Counted from the stretch's first letter, positions 17,701 to 26,670 are shown. The stretch: 64,000 nucleotides of DNA from Rhizobium sp. Leaf262 (GCF_001422245.1 NZ_LMMM01000001.1:435422-499421); one strand, 5' to 3'. The notes: a model not told the origin generated them from the sequence alone. Numbers and translations are program-made.

Positions 17701-20203
17701 GCTGATCGCCGTCCAGAATGTCGAGATCGGTGACAAGGGTGGCGAGGTCGATATTCCCGTCACGCAAGACTGGGGTGCTGGCTCCTACGTCACCGCCACC
17801 CTGTTCCGCCCCGGTGATGCGCAGGAAAGCCGCATGCCCATGCGCGCCATCGGCATCAAATGGCTGGCTGTCGATCCCGGCGAACGCAAGCTCGGCATCG
17901 CGCTCACACTTCCCAAGCAGACCCTGCCACGCCAATCGCTGGAAATCCCCGTTCAGGTCTCCGGTGCCGGTGCGGGCGACAAGGCCTATGTCACGGTCGC
18001 CGCTGTCGATGTCGGCATTCTCAACCTCACCCGTTACGAGCCGCCCAAGCCGGATGACTGGTATTTCGGCCAGCGCCGTCTGGGTCTGGAAATCCGCGAT
18101 CTCTATGGCCGCCTGATCGATGGATCGCTGGGCGCCACCGGGCGTCTCAGAACCGGCGGTGATGGCGGACAGGTGGCGCTGCAAGGCAGCCCACCCAAGG
18201 AAAAGCTGGTCGCCTTCTTCGCCGGTCCCGTGGAGCTAGATGCGCAAGGCAAGGCCACCATTCGTTTCGATATTCCGCAGTTCAACGGCACCGCCCGCTT
18301 CATGGCCGTGGCCTGGACCAAAACCGGTGTCGGCCATGCCGTCTCTGACGTGGTCATCCGCGATCCCGTCGTCATCACTGCCAGTACGCCTAAGTTCCTC
18401 AGCCCCGGTGATGTTTCGCAAATGCGCATCGATATCGCCAATACCGATGGTGAAGCGGGCGATTACAAGCTCGGCATCGCCAGCAACATGGCGATCACCG
18501 TCGATGAGGGTGAGGTCTCGCAGACGCTCGCCTTGCAGAAGGGCGGCAAGACATCGCTGACCGTGCCGCTGACGGGTGAAAATCCCGGCGATGGCGCAAT
18601 TACCATCACGCTTGCCAATGCGAGCGGTCTGTCATTGCAGCAGGTGCTGAACATTCCGGTTCGCCCTGCCGTGCTGCCGGTCACCACCAGGCGCAACATT
18701 CAGATCGCGCCCAACAGCAGCCTCACGGTGGATGGCAATCTGTTGGCCGAGAGCATGCTTGTCGGCTCCTCGGTCGCCGTCAATGTCACCCGCTCGCCTG
18801 CCTTCGATGTGCCGGGGCTGGTGATGATGCTGGACAAATACCCCTATGGCTGCGCCGAGCAGACCACCAGCCGTGCGCTGCCTCTACTCTATCTTTCAGA
18901 ACTGATGAAGCAGCGCGGTGGTGCCGACGATCCCGATATCCACAAGCGGGTGCAGGATGCGATCTATCGCGTGCTGTCCTTCCAGTCCTCCTCCGGCGGC
19001 TTCGGCCTCTGGGGTCCGGGCGAGGGTGATCTGTGGCTGGATGCCTATATCACCGACTTCCTGACACGCGCGCGCGAGCAATCCTTCGATGTGCCGGAAA
19101 CGGCGATGGTGCAGGCCCTCACCAACCTGCAAAACGGTCTGGCCTACGACAACAACGTCAAGGATCGTGGCAACGAGATCGCCTACTCACTCTATGTTCT
19201 CGCCCGCAATCGCAAGGCAGCCATCAACGATCTGCGCTATTATGCAGACACGGCGCTGAAGGATTTCCCAACGCCGCTTGCCAAGGCGCAACTGGCGTCG
19301 GCCCTGTCGCTTTATGGTGATGCGGCGCGTGCCAAATCCGTCTTCGGCGCGTCGCTCAGCATGGCGTCGGCCACCACCAAGGTCAGCCTTTCCAGAGCCG
19401 ATTATGGTTCGGTCCTGCGTGATGATGCCGCCTCGCTGGCGCTTGCCGCCGAAAGCCGCCCGGTGCCCGCGGTCGTTCCGCAACTGGCAAGTGCGGTGGC
19501 TAAGGCGTGGGACGCCAAGCCCTATACCAGCACGCAGGAACAGGCCTGGATGCTTCTCGCCGCCCGCGCCCTGAAGGGCGAAGACAAGGACGTCAAGCTC
19601 GATATCAACGGTACGCTGGAACAGGGTGGCTATAGCAAGAGCATCAGCGGCGACGATCTTTTGCAATCGCCCATCAAGATCACCAATGCCTCGAAAGACA
19701 CGGTAACGGCGGTTGTCACCACCGTCGCCCCGCCTGCACAGCCGCTGCCAGCTGGCGGCGAAGGTTTCGATATCCAGAAGACCTATTATTCGATGGATGG
19801 CGAAGAGGTGAATATCAGCGAAGCGACCCAGAACGAGCGCTATGTCGTCGTCCTCACGGTCACGCCGAAAAACGATTGGCAATCGCGCATCATGGTCACG
19901 GATCTCCTGCCTTCCGGATTCGAGATCGATAATCCAAGCCTCGTCAGCAGCGCAGCCCTTTCCAATTTCGATTGGCTGCCGGAAACCGAAGCCGCGCACA
20001 CAGAATTCCGCTACGACCGTTTCGTCGCGGCCTTCGACCGTGCATCGGGCGACAGTTCGGAGATAACGCTCGCCTATGTCGTGCGCGCCGTCACCCCCGG
20101 CACCTACGACAATCCGGCAGCGTCGGTGGAAGATATGTACCGTCCGCAATTTTCCGCCCGCACCGCAACCGGGCGCATGGAGGTCCGCGCAGCGCAGCAA
20201 TGA
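14750..20203 (+). CDS. yfhM: Bacterial alpha-2-macroglobulin with PAN and TPR regions
   Basis: The 1817-residue protein opens with a Sec signal peptide (LLFVAATLAIQPALAQ), then a PAN/Apple-like domain at about residues 25-85 with paired cysteines (CETICINDKACKAF, WCFLKSDF), a short TPR stretch (about 135-255), and macroglobulin repeats. The thioester motif GCAEQ is present (C1368), followed by a helical thioester domain and receptor-binding-like end. Such proteins trap proteases in the periplasm. The signal peptide lacks a lipobox, unlike E. coli YfhM. GGGGAGGG precedes ATG 14750. The stop overlaps the start of PBP1C (ATGA), the classical pairing. Confidence 0.95.
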   Translation: MFVRSVLKSLLFVAATLAIQPALAQDATRKVVTTQNGDYFGFDLRTEQNVSLPQCETICINDKACKAFTYNPKVQWCFLKSDFNQLNAFPGAVAGKVVEVASEPDIGAPQKLSFVDDSLYQQARRLKAGLAASDADQSQGVEELLAQARQFAGAANIPQAVESYKSALALNPDDGAVWSELSRTAARIDNNYEISGQSATAALNAYSLIRTVSARIDALNTLAKAFEKTQSYRAALDSYKASLALSDNAQTRAAYVDLKARQGFRVTNNTVDTDSVSPRACIQFSEPLVKNGVDYSSFVTLDGAAPKAIEAKGSEICVEGLTHGQRYKIALRAGLPSSVEEPLEKQVDLDIYVRDRSGSVRVTGENFVLPGTARRGIPLVSVNIDHADLKLYRVGDRSITSLLNNSQFLTQMDGYGAERIENEIGELVWQGGIDIQNELNKDVVTSFPVDEALPQRKPGIYVLTAVPPGTAPESWDSRATQWFLVSDTGITTYAGTDGLNVFVRALSSAKPLGGVELQLLAKNNEVLGTATTDAQGRAVFSAGLMRGTAGQAPAIITARNGDTDYVFLDMTRAGFDLSDRGVTGRAAPGAIDVFSWTERGIYRAGETVHAAALARDIEGNAVENLPLTFIFSRPDGVEDRRFVSDGKALGGYTVDLALQDSAMRGTWTLAIHTDPKTAAISQKSFLVDDFVPDRTEFDLTSKAKEIDPAGDTAIDVDGRYLYGAPAAGLTLEGEIALKPTRTHPGFEGYMFGLADEETEEESRTTLDDLPALDENGKATFNVALADLPSTTQYLSADITLRMREAGGRAVERSLTLPVKSDSAMIGIKPEFSGDLAENSIGRFHVIGLGPDGSKQAMSGLTWKLIKVERNYQWYRQGNSWRYEPVVYTKQVQTGTLAIDANGGEISVPASWGRYRLEIESAENNGPTSSVEFDAGWFVSASSTETPDALEIALDKQSYKIGETAKLQVTSRYAGQLMITSGSEKLIAVQNVEIGDKGGEVDIPVTQDWGAGSYVTATLFRPGDAQESRMPMRAIGIKWLAVDPGERKLGIALTLPKQTLPRQSLEIPVQVSGAGAGDKAYVTVAAVDVGILNLTRYEPPKPDDWYFGQRRLGLEIRDLYGRLIDGSLGATGRLRTGGDGGQVALQGSPPKEKLVAFFAGPVELDAQGKATIRFDIPQFNGTARFMAVAWTKTGVGHAVSDVVIRDPVVITASTPKFLSPGDVSQMRIDIANTDGEAGDYKLGIASNMAITVDEGEVSQTLALQKGGKTSLTVPLTGENPGDGAITITLANASGLSLQQVLNIPVRPAVLPVTTRRNIQIAPNSSLTVDGNLLAESMLVGSSVAVNVTRSPAFDVPGLVMMLDKYPYGCAEQTTSRALPLLYLSELMKQRGGADDPDIHKRVQDAIYRVLSFQSSSGGFGLWGPGEGDLWLDAYITDFLTRAREQSFDVPETAMVQALTNLQNGLAYDNNVKDRGNEIAYSLYVLARNRKAAINDLRYYADTALKDFPTPLAKAQLASALSLYGDAARAKSVFGASLSMASATTKVSLSRADYGSVLRDDAASLALAAESRPVPAVVPQLASAVAKAWDAKPYTSTQEQAWMLLAARALKGEDKDVKLDINGTLEQGGYSKSISGDDLLQSPIKITNASKDTVTAVVTTVAPPAQPLPAGGEGFDIQKTYYSMDGEEVNISEATQNERYVVVLTVTPKNDWQSRIMVTDLLPSGFEIDNPSLVSSAALSNFDWLPETEAAHTEFRYDRFVAAFDRASGDSSEITLAYVVRAVTPGTYDNPAASVEDMYRPQFSARTATGRMEVRAAQQ

Positions 20204-22281
20204 TCAGGTGGCGGGCGTTTGTTAGTGGTTTTGTCGTCTCGGCCGTGCTGACCGGCGCTGCCGTCTACGGCCTCGACCGTCTGGACCGCGCCTTTCCGCC
20301 ACCGCTGCAAAATGCCCGCATCGTCTCGCAGGAAGTGCTGGATGCAGACGGAAAGTTGTTGCGCGCCTTCGCAACGCCGGACGGACACTGGCGGCTGCAC
20401 ACCTCGGCTGTGGATGTCGATCCGCAATTCATCCGCATGCTGGTTGCCTATGAGGATCAACGCTTCTTCGATCACGGCGGCGTCGATTTTCAGGCGCTGG
20501 GTCGCGCCGCCTGGCAATTGCTGACCCATGGCCGCATCGTTTCCGGTGCTTCCACGCTGTCGATGCAGGTGGCACGGTTGATCGAGCCGCGCACGGACCG
20601 CTCGTTTAGTGCCAAATTTCTCCAGATGGCGCGCGCATGGCAGATCGAGCGGCGGCTGAGCAAACAGCAGATCATCGATCTCTACCTCAACATCGCGCCC
20701 TATGGCGGCAATCTGGAAGGTATCAGAGCCGCCAGTCTGGCCTGGTTCGGCAAGGAGCCGAAACGGCTGGAAACGGCAGAGGCGGCGCTCCTTGTTTCCA
20801 TCCCGCAACTGCCGGAAAAACGCCGCCCGGATCGCTTTCCCGAGGCCGCAAAGCTTGCGCGCGAACGCGTGCTGCAACGCCTCGCCGTCTCAAAAGTGGT
20901 GGGGGAAGGCGAAGCCTCCCGCGCGGCCATTGCCGCCATTCCGACAAAACGGCTCGATCTGCCCTCCTATGCCCCGCATCTGGCGCAAGCGGCGCGCGCC
21001 CGCTTCCCGCAGTCCGTCACCGTAGCATCCACGCTACGCCTGCCCATTCAAAGAGAGCTCGAAGCCCTGGCGCAGCGTTCCGCCGAAAAGCTGGGCGACA
21101 AGGTTTCCGTCGCCATCGTCATGGCCGATAGCACCACCGGCGACATCATCGCAGACGTCGGTTCATCGGATTTTCTCGACAATGACCGCCGTGGCTGGGT
21201 GGAAATGTCCCGCGCGGTGCGCTCTCCCGGCTCGACGCTCAAACCCTTCATCTATGGCCTTGCCTTCGAAAACGGCCTGATTGCGCAGGAAACCATCATC
21301 GAAGACCGCCCGGCGGATTTTTCCGGCTATCGCCCGCGCAATTTCGACATGCAGTATCAGGGCGATGTCAGCATTCGACAGGCCCTGCAACTCTCGCTCA
21401 ACGTTCCCGCCGTGCGTCTGCTGGATGCCGTCAGCCCCGCCGCTCTCATGGTCCGCTTCCGCCGCGCGTCGGTCCAGATGGTGCTGCCGAAGGCAGAAGC
21501 GCCGGGGCTTGCCATTGCGCTCGGTGGTGCGGGCCTGTCGCTCGTCGATCTCGTTCAGCTTTACGCAGCGCTGGCCAACGACGGTCAGCCGGTGCAACTG
21601 GGCGATGGCGTGCGCGCCAGACCGCAGGTGCTGGATGTCGATCCGCTGTTTTCCAAGGCCGCGATCTGGAACATCAGCGATGTCCTCTCCGGCGTGCTGC
21701 CGCCGCTCGGCATGAAGCAGCGCGGCATCGCCTACAAGACCGGCACCAGCTATGGTTATCGCGACGCATGGTCGGTGGGTTACGATGGCCGCTACGTCAT
21801 CGGCGTCTGGGCGGGGCGGGCCGATAACGGCTCGGTTCCTGGCCTTGCCGGCTACGTCTCCGCCGCCCCGATATTGTTCGAAGCTTTCACCAAATCCGGC
21901 ATCGCCCTCACCCCGTTCCCGCCTGCACCACCCGGCGTCTCGCGGTTGTCCTATAAGGATCTGCCCGCAAACCAGCGCCGCTTCAGCGTCAACACATCAG
22001 GCCTCCTGTCGGCCTCGCGTCGCGAACCCTCACCGCAAATCGTCTATCCGCCCGAGGGCGCCCGCATCGAGCTCACCGGCCAAAGCGGTGAACTCTCCCC
22101 GCTCGTCCTCAAACTACAGGGCGGTCGCGCACCCTTCCACTGGCTCGCCAATGGTAAGCCACTGCCCGAACCGTCCCGTCGCCGCAGTAGCGAGTGGCTG
22201 CCTGAGGGGCAGGGGTTTTCGACACTGACAGTGATCGATGCGGATGGCAGGGCGTCCAGTGTTCGGATTTTTGTTGAGTAG
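20200..22281 (+). CDS. pbpC: Penicillin-binding protein 1C
   Basis: The 693-residue bifunctional enzyme has an N-terminal membrane anchor (residues 6-24), a glycosyltransferase 51 domain with catalytic E85 in YEDQRFFDHGGVD and GASTLSMQ, and a transpeptidase domain with SxxK S345-T-L-K348, SLN (LSLNVPAV) and KTG at K513. A C-terminal BiPBP_C-like domain fills residues 590-693. PBP1C repairs or makes peptidoglycan, and its tight coupling to the macroglobulin suggests envelope defence after breach. ATG 20200 overlaps the macroglobulin stop, so the two are translationally coupled. Confidence 0.96.
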   Translation: MIRWRAFVSGFVVSAVLTGAAVYGLDRLDRAFPPPLQNARIVSQEVLDADGKLLRAFATPDGHWRLHTSAVDVDPQFIRMLVAYEDQRFFDHGGVDFQALGRAAWQLLTHGRIVSGASTLSMQVARLIEPRTDRSFSAKFLQMARAWQIERRLSKQQIIDLYLNIAPYGGNLEGIRAASLAWFGKEPKRLETAEAALLVSIPQLPEKRRPDRFPEAAKLARERVLQRLAVSKVVGEGEASRAAIAAIPTKRLDLPSYAPHLAQAARARFPQSVTVASTLRLPIQRELEALAQRSAEKLGDKVSVAIVMADSTTGDIIADVGSSDFLDNDRRGWVEMSRAVRSPGSTLKPFIYGLAFENGLIAQETIIEDRPADFSGYRPRNFDMQYQGDVSIRQALQLSLNVPAVRLLDAVSPAALMVRFRRASVQMVLPKAEAPGLAIALGGAGLSLVDLVQLYAALANDGQPVQLGDGVRARPQVLDVDPLFSKAAIWNISDVLSGVLPPLGMKQRGIAYKTGTSYGYRDAWSVGYDGRYVIGVWAGRADNGSVPGLAGYVSAAPILFEAFTKSGIALTPFPPAPPGVSRLSYKDLPANQRRFSVNTSGLLSASRREPSPQIVYPPEGARIELTGQSGELSPLVLKLQGGRAPFHWLANGKPLPEPSRRRSSEWLPEGQGFSTLTVIDADGRASSVRIFVE

Positions 22282-22328
22282 GGTTGGTCGCGGTTTGTGA
22301 AGGTTGGGCTGTTGTCGTCTGCACAGCT

Positions 22329-22476
22329 TCTTGCAGCAACCCTCATCCATCATCCTGAGCTTGTCGAAGGGGAGGTGCCCCGTAGAGGCCTCGAAGGACG
22401 AGGGTTGCAAGACGAGAGGGAGGAGTGCGCAGCCGGATGCTTCGAGGGCGCTGCGCGCCACCTCAGCATGAGGACA
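22329..22476. repeat. Interspersed palindromic repeat pair (rhizobial type)
   Basis: On the minus strand this stretch contains CTTCGACAAGCTCAGGATGA and, in a second unit, CCTCATGCTGAGGTGGCGCG with CCTCGAAGCATCC, words recurrent in intergenic repeats of alphaproteobacteria. The first unit is bounded by an inverted repeat (CAACCCTC at about 22337 against GAGGGTTG at about 22400). It fills the gap between the PBP1C and ABC transporter genes, which are convergent. It carries no gene. Confidence 0.6.
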
Positions 22477-22491
22477 GGGCTTGGCATAACC

Positions 22492-23244
22492 TCAAGCCGT
22501 GCCGTCCACCAGAATGAACGGCTGCCCGCGTGAACACATCTCGATGCGCGCATCCACCTTGTAGATCGTCCGCAGCATGTCCGGCGTGATTACATTTGCC
22601 GTCTGGCCGCTGACGGCCATTTTGCCGCCTTCGATGACGATGGTGTGCTCGCAGTAGCGCAGTGCGTGGTTGAGATCGTGCAGGGCGATCAGGATGATCA
22701 TGCCGTTGCGGCGGGCAAGGCTGGAAATGAAATCCAGCACCTCGACCTGCCGGTGAAGATCGAGTGCCGATGTCGGTTCGTCCATCAAGAGCACTTCAGG
22801 TTTGCGCACCAGCGCCTGCGCCAGCGAAACGAGCTGGCGTTGCCCGCCCGACAATTCGCCAAGGCCGCGAAAGGCGAGATCATGGATGTTGAGCGCCTTC
22901 AAAATGGCATCGATCTCGGCCAGTTCGTCATCATGCACCTTCCAGCCGCTGCCCTGCTTGGCAGACAGAAGAATGGATTCGTAGACGGTGAGAACCGCAT
23001 TCGCACCGGTATCCTGCGGCATGTAGCAGATCGTGCGCGGGCCTTGTTCGGTCTGCGAAAGCGTGACCACGCCGGGGCCTTTGATGAGGCCTGCGATGCG
23101 TTTGAACAGCGTGGATTTACCCGCCGCGTTGGGGCCGATTACGGCCGTGATGCTTCCGGCTTCCAGCATATCCATGCTGACATTGGACAGCACCGTGGTG
23201 CGACCGTATTGGGCACCGACGTCCTGAAGGGCAAGGGCTACCAT
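22492..23244 (-). CDS. Iron-siderophore-type ABC transporter ATP-binding protein
   Basis: The 250-residue ATPase has Walker A GPNAAGKST (residues 37-45), signature LSGGQRQLVSLAQAL, Walker B VLLMDEPTSALD and an H-loop LHDLNHAL, in the FecE/FepC pattern. It powers import with the adjacent FecCD permease. ATG 23244 overlaps the permease end by 7 bases and has AGGAG upstream; the frame extends further but only as a shadow of the permease. It is the last gene of the four-gene operon. Confidence 0.94.
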   Translation of the reverse strand: MVALALQDVGAQYGRTTVLSNVSMDMLEAGSITAVIGPNAAGKSTLFKRIAGLIKGPGVVTLSQTEQGPRTICYMPQDTGANAVLTVYESILLSAKQGSGWKVHDDELAEIDAILKALNIHDLAFRGLGELSGGQRQLVSLAQALVRKPEVLLMDEPTSALDLHRQVEVLDFISSLARRNGMIILIALHDLNHALRYCEHTIVIEGGKMAVSGQTANVITPDMLRTIYKVDARIEMCSRGQPFILVDGTA

Positions 23245-24305
23245 GCGCGTCTCCTGTTGGAGAAGATGAGAACGAAGAAGAAGGGAACGCCAACCAGCGC
23301 CGTGATCACGCCAATCGGCAGGATCGCGCCGGGGATCAGCATCTTGCTGACGACGGAGGTGACGGAGAGCAGCAGCGCTCCGCAGATCACAGATCCCGGC
23401 AGGAAGAAGCGCTGGTCTTCCCCCACCACCATGCGGGCGATGTGGGGACCGACGAGACCGACGAAACCGATGGTGCCAACGAAGGAGACGGGAATGGCGG
23501 CCAGGAGGCTGACCGTCAGCATGGTCTGCAAACGCAGGCGGCGCACATTGACGCCCATGCTGGCGGCCTTGTCGTCGCCCAGCCGCAGCGCGGTCAAGGC
23601 CCAGGCGTTTTTCATGAACAGCGGCACGGTCAAAACCAGAATGGCTGCGGTCACATAGACCTTTGCCCATGTCGCTTTCGTCAGGCTACCCATGGTCCAG
23701 AACACCACGGCCGCCAGCGCCTGTTCAGACGCCAGATATTCCAGCAGCGAGAGGGCGGCATTGAAGGTGAAGACCAGCGCGATGCCGAGCAACACGATGG
23801 TTTCGACCGACACGCCGCGCATGGTCGAGGCAAAGTGGATGAACATGGCGGCCAGCATCGCCATCAGGAAGGCGTTGATGGGGACCATATATTCCACGGC
23901 ACCGGGAAAAATCGCCACGCCGCCAACGAGCGCCAATGCTGCGCCGAAACTCGCCGCCGCCGAAATGCCCAGCGTAAAGGGGCTGGCCAGCGGGTTGGAG
24001 AGAATGGTCTGCATCTGCGCACCTGCAACTGACAGCGAGGCCCCGACGGTAACCGCCATCAGCGCAATCGGCATGCGGATGTCCCAGATGACGACGCGCA
24101 ACTGGTTGGCAACGGCTGCAGGATCGAAGATCGCGCTGATGACCTCCGACAGCGAATAGCGCGCCGGGCCGAGCGCCATGTCGGTCGCAATGCTCAGACA
24201 CAGCGCCACGACGAGGCCGACGAGGATCAGGATGCGCCGACCGGCCAGAGCGCGATATTGATCGCGCCCCGTCGTCTCGACCTGTGTTTCCGCGATGGGT
24301 GCCAT
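23238..24305 (-). CDS. FecCD-family siderophore ABC transporter permease
   Basis: The 355-residue membrane protein has about ten hydrophobic segments and the FecCD landmarks RMPIALMAVTVGASLSVAGAQMQ, NPLASPFTLGIS and GTIGFVGLVGPHIARM. It forms the inner-membrane channel for a ferric siderophore, haem or cobalamin; the chemistry cannot be told from the permease. Its ATG follows the stop codon of the upstream binding-protein gene with no gap, and it overlaps the ATPase gene by 7 bases. A single permease gene implies a homodimer. Confidence 0.94.
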   Translation of the reverse strand: MAPIAETQVETTGRDQYRALAGRRILILVGLVVALCLSIATDMALGPARYSLSEVISAIFDPAAVANQLRVVIWDIRMPIALMAVTVGASLSVAGAQMQTILSNPLASPFTLGISAAASFGAALALVGGVAIFPGAVEYMVPINAFLMAMLAAMFIHFASTMRGVSVETIVLLGIALVFTFNAALSLLEYLASEQALAAVVFWTMGSLTKATWAKVYVTAAILVLTVPLFMKNAWALTALRLGDDKAASMGVNVRRLRLQTMLTVSLLAAIPVSFVGTIGFVGLVGPHIARMVVGEDQRFFLPGSVICGALLLSVTSVVSKMLIPGAILPIGVITALVGVPFFFVLIFSNRRRAW

Positions 24306-25442
24306 TTAGTTCGAGCCTTTTTCAAGTGAAACGAAATATCCCGGCTTGTACGTCACCGGCAGGAATTTCTGGTGAAACTCTTCAAAATTCTTTTCCGGGT
24401 TCAGATCGGCAAAGAGGTCCGGGTGAAACCATTTTGCAAATTGCTGGATGGGGAAGAACTCGTAGGGCGCGCCATAAAACTGGTGCCAGACGGCGTGGAC
24501 ATTGCCTTTCTTCACCGCATCCAGTTCCGGGAAGGGCGTGCGCGTCATCAGTTTGGCCAGACGTTCGCGAGACAAGGCCATATCGGCACCCCGCCCCACC
24601 GGCACAAACTGGTTGATATCGCTTTCCGCCGCCCAGTTGGAACCGGTCACGATGACATGCTCGGGGTTGGACACCAGCAATTGCTCTGGGTTGAGATCAC
24701 CGAAGGTGGTCTTTATGACATCTGCGGCAATATTATGCCCACCGGCCTCTTCCACCATGGTGCCGAAATTGACGGGACCGAAGGTGCGGCAGCAGGTGTT
24801 TTCGCCCGATATGCCCGGTGCCCGTTCAATGAAGACGCCGGGACGCTTGAGGTCCTTGACGGAGGCCAGCCTGTCGGTGACCAGCGCAATCTGGGCGCGA
24901 CGATAGGCGATGAACTCTTCCGCACGTTGCCCGGCACCGAAAATCGTGCCGAGGACGCGGATGGAATTTTCGCTGTTCTTTTCCGGATCGAGGCGGAAGT
25001 CGATGTAGACGACCCTGATGCCGGCTGCTGCGGCCTTTTCCTCAAAGCCGCTTTCCTTGGCGGTTTTTTCCACCTCCAGATTGAGCGTGATGACATCGGG
25101 CGAGAGCGAGATTGCCTGTTCGAGGCTGAATTCGCCCTGTGGCAGGTAGCCGAAGAGCGGCAGTTTTTCGATCTGCGGAAAGCGCTCGACATAGGCCTTG
25201 TAGCTATCGGGGTCTTTCTTGATGAGATCGTCGCGCCAGCCGACGATCGTGTCGAACGTCTTGTCGCCCTTCAGCGCAGCGATCACATGCACCTGGCGTG
25301 CCTCGCCGACGATCACGCGTTTCGCCGGGCTGTCGATCTCGACCTTGCGACCGGCGGAATCGATGATCTCGGCTGACAGCGCGGGCGTTGCGATCAATGC
25401 AACGACGAGGGCGGCGATCCGCTTGAAAGTCCTGAACGGCAT
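24306..25442 (-). CDS. Siderophore-type ABC transporter substrate-binding protein (copy 1)
   Basis: A 378-residue periplasmic binding protein with a Sec signal peptide (MPFRTFKRIAALVVALIATPALSA). It has the FepB/BtuF two-lobe pattern (RVIVGEARQVHVI, LSPDVITLNLE). It carries an unusual CysCys pair at C217-C218 (GENTCCRTFG). It is a clear paralogue of the gene just upstream, sharing a C-terminal block with WHQFY, PYxF, KWxHPDLF and YKPGYFVSL. ATG 25442 has AAGGA upstream. It may carry a ferric siderophore or another metal chelate; ligand unknown. Confidence 0.9.
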   Translation of the reverse strand: MPFRTFKRIAALVVALIATPALSAEIIDSAGRKVEIDSPAKRVIVGEARQVHVIAALKGDKTFDTIVGWRDDLIKKDPDSYKAYVERFPQIEKLPLFGYLPQGEFSLEQAISLSPDVITLNLEVEKTAKESGFEEKAAAAGIRVVYIDFRLDPEKNSENSIRVLGTIFGAGQRAEEFIAYRRAQIALVTDRLASVKDLKRPGVFIERAPGISGENTCCRTFGPVNFGTMVEEAGGHNIAADVIKTTFGDLNPEQLLVSNPEHVIVTGSNWAAESDINQFVPVGRGADMALSRERLAKLMTRTPFPELDAVKKGNVHAVWHQFYGAPYEFFPIQQFAKWFHPDLFADLNPEKNFEEFHQKFLPVTYKPGYFVSLEKGSN

Positions 25443-25472
25443 GGGCAATCCTTTCGATCTCAAATGCATTGT

Positions 25473-25498
25473 GGCGAAGCCACGCTTGCGGCTTCGCC
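25473..25498 (-). terminator. Intercistronic stem-loop between the two binding proteins
   Basis: GGCGAAGCC (25473-25481) pairs perfectly with GGCTTCGCC (25490-25498) around an 8-base loop. It lies between two genes of the same operon without a T-run, so it more likely attenuates or stabilises the upstream transcript than ends it. Confidence 0.5.
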
Positions 25499-25536
25499 CT
25501 ATGTCCGATCAGCGCTCCCCCAACGCCGTTCGTCCG

Positions 25537-26670
25537 TTATTTGTCGTCCTTGAGCGACACGAAGTAGCCGGGCTTGTAGTCAAGCGGCAGGAAGCGGGCG
25601 TGCAGTTCCTTGAAGGTCGCTTCCGGGTCAAGGTCCTTGAAGAGATCAGGGTGCAGCCACTTGGCAATTTCCTGAATGGCCACGAACTGGTACGGATTGT
25701 TGTAGAACTGGTGCCAGATGGCGTGGACATTGCCGTCTTCGACAGCCTTGACGCCGGTAAAGGCCGGGCGCTTGGTCAGGTCTTCCAGCTTGCGACGGGC
25801 TTCTTTCAGGTCTGCGCCGTAACCAACACCCACCCACTTGCCGCCGGGAACATAGGCATCCCACTTGCCGCCGGTGATGATGATCTGGTCAGGATTGGAG
25901 GCGATGACCTGCTCGGGATTGACCGTGCCGAAGGTGCCGGGAATGATGTCCTTGGCCATGTTAATGCCACCGGCGATCTCGACCATCTTGCCGAAATTCT
26001 CGTTGCCGAAGGACATGCAGCAGTCATCGGAGTAACCACCGGCACGCTCGACGAAGACGACCGGGCGCTTGGGCTTTTCCTTCTCCAGAACGTCGGTCAC
26101 GCGCTTGATGCTGTCGGCGCGGAACTTGATGAAGTCTTCGGCCACATCTTCCTTGCCCATCAGCTTGCCCATCACGCGCATGCTTGGCTCGGTGTTTTCC
26201 ATCGGCTTTTCACGGAAGTCGACGTAAACGAGTGGAATGCCGACCTTGCCGAGTTTTTCGATGTAACCGGCTTCTTCGGTTGCCGTCTTGGCGTCGATGT
26301 TCATGAGGATGACGTCGGGCTTCAGCGCAACCGCCTGCTCGATATCGAAGGTGCCGTCCTTCATGCCGCCGAATGTTGGAAGCTTGGCGATATCGGGATA
26401 TTTCGCAAGATAGGCCTGATAGGACTCAGGATCGGCCTTCGGCAGATCGTCGCGCCAGCCGACGACGTGTTCGAAAGGATTGTTCTTGTCGAGCGCGGCC
26501 AGAAAGTAAATCTGGCGGCCTTCACCCAAAATGACGTGCTTCACTGGCACATTCACTTCGACATCGCGCCCGGTCACGTCTTTGACGGTTACTTTTTCGG
26601 CAAAAGCGGGCAGAACGGTAGACACGAAAAGACCCATTGCAAGAATGGCGGATTTGCCTGTAATGCGCAT
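25537..26670 (-). CDS. Siderophore-type ABC transporter substrate-binding protein (copy 2)
   Basis: A 377-residue paralogue of the next gene downstream, with its own signal peptide (AILAMGLFVSTVLPAFA). It has the same domain order, the same CysCys pair at the same residue numbers (C217-C218, DDCCMSFG) and the same C-terminal block ending in KPGYFVSLKDD. It is first in the operon binding protein 2, binding protein 1, permease, ATPase. A TGA-N9-TCA iron-box candidate lies 44-58 bases upstream of its start. Two binding proteins sharing one permease suggests two related ligands or forms of one ligand. Confidence 0.9.
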   Translation of the reverse strand: MRITGKSAILAMGLFVSTVLPAFAEKVTVKDVTGRDVEVNVPVKHVILGEGRQIYFLAALDKNNPFEHVVGWRDDLPKADPESYQAYLAKYPDIAKLPTFGGMKDGTFDIEQAVALKPDVILMNIDAKTATEEAGYIEKLGKVGIPLVYVDFREKPMENTEPSMRVMGKLMGKEDVAEDFIKFRADSIKRVTDVLEKEKPKRPVVFVERAGGYSDDCCMSFGNENFGKMVEIAGGINMAKDIIPGTFGTVNPEQVIASNPDQIIITGGKWDAYVPGGKWVGVGYGADLKEARRKLEDLTKRPAFTGVKAVEDGNVHAIWHQFYNNPYQFVAIQEIAKWLHPDLFKDLDPEATFKELHARFLPLDYKPGYFVSLKDDK

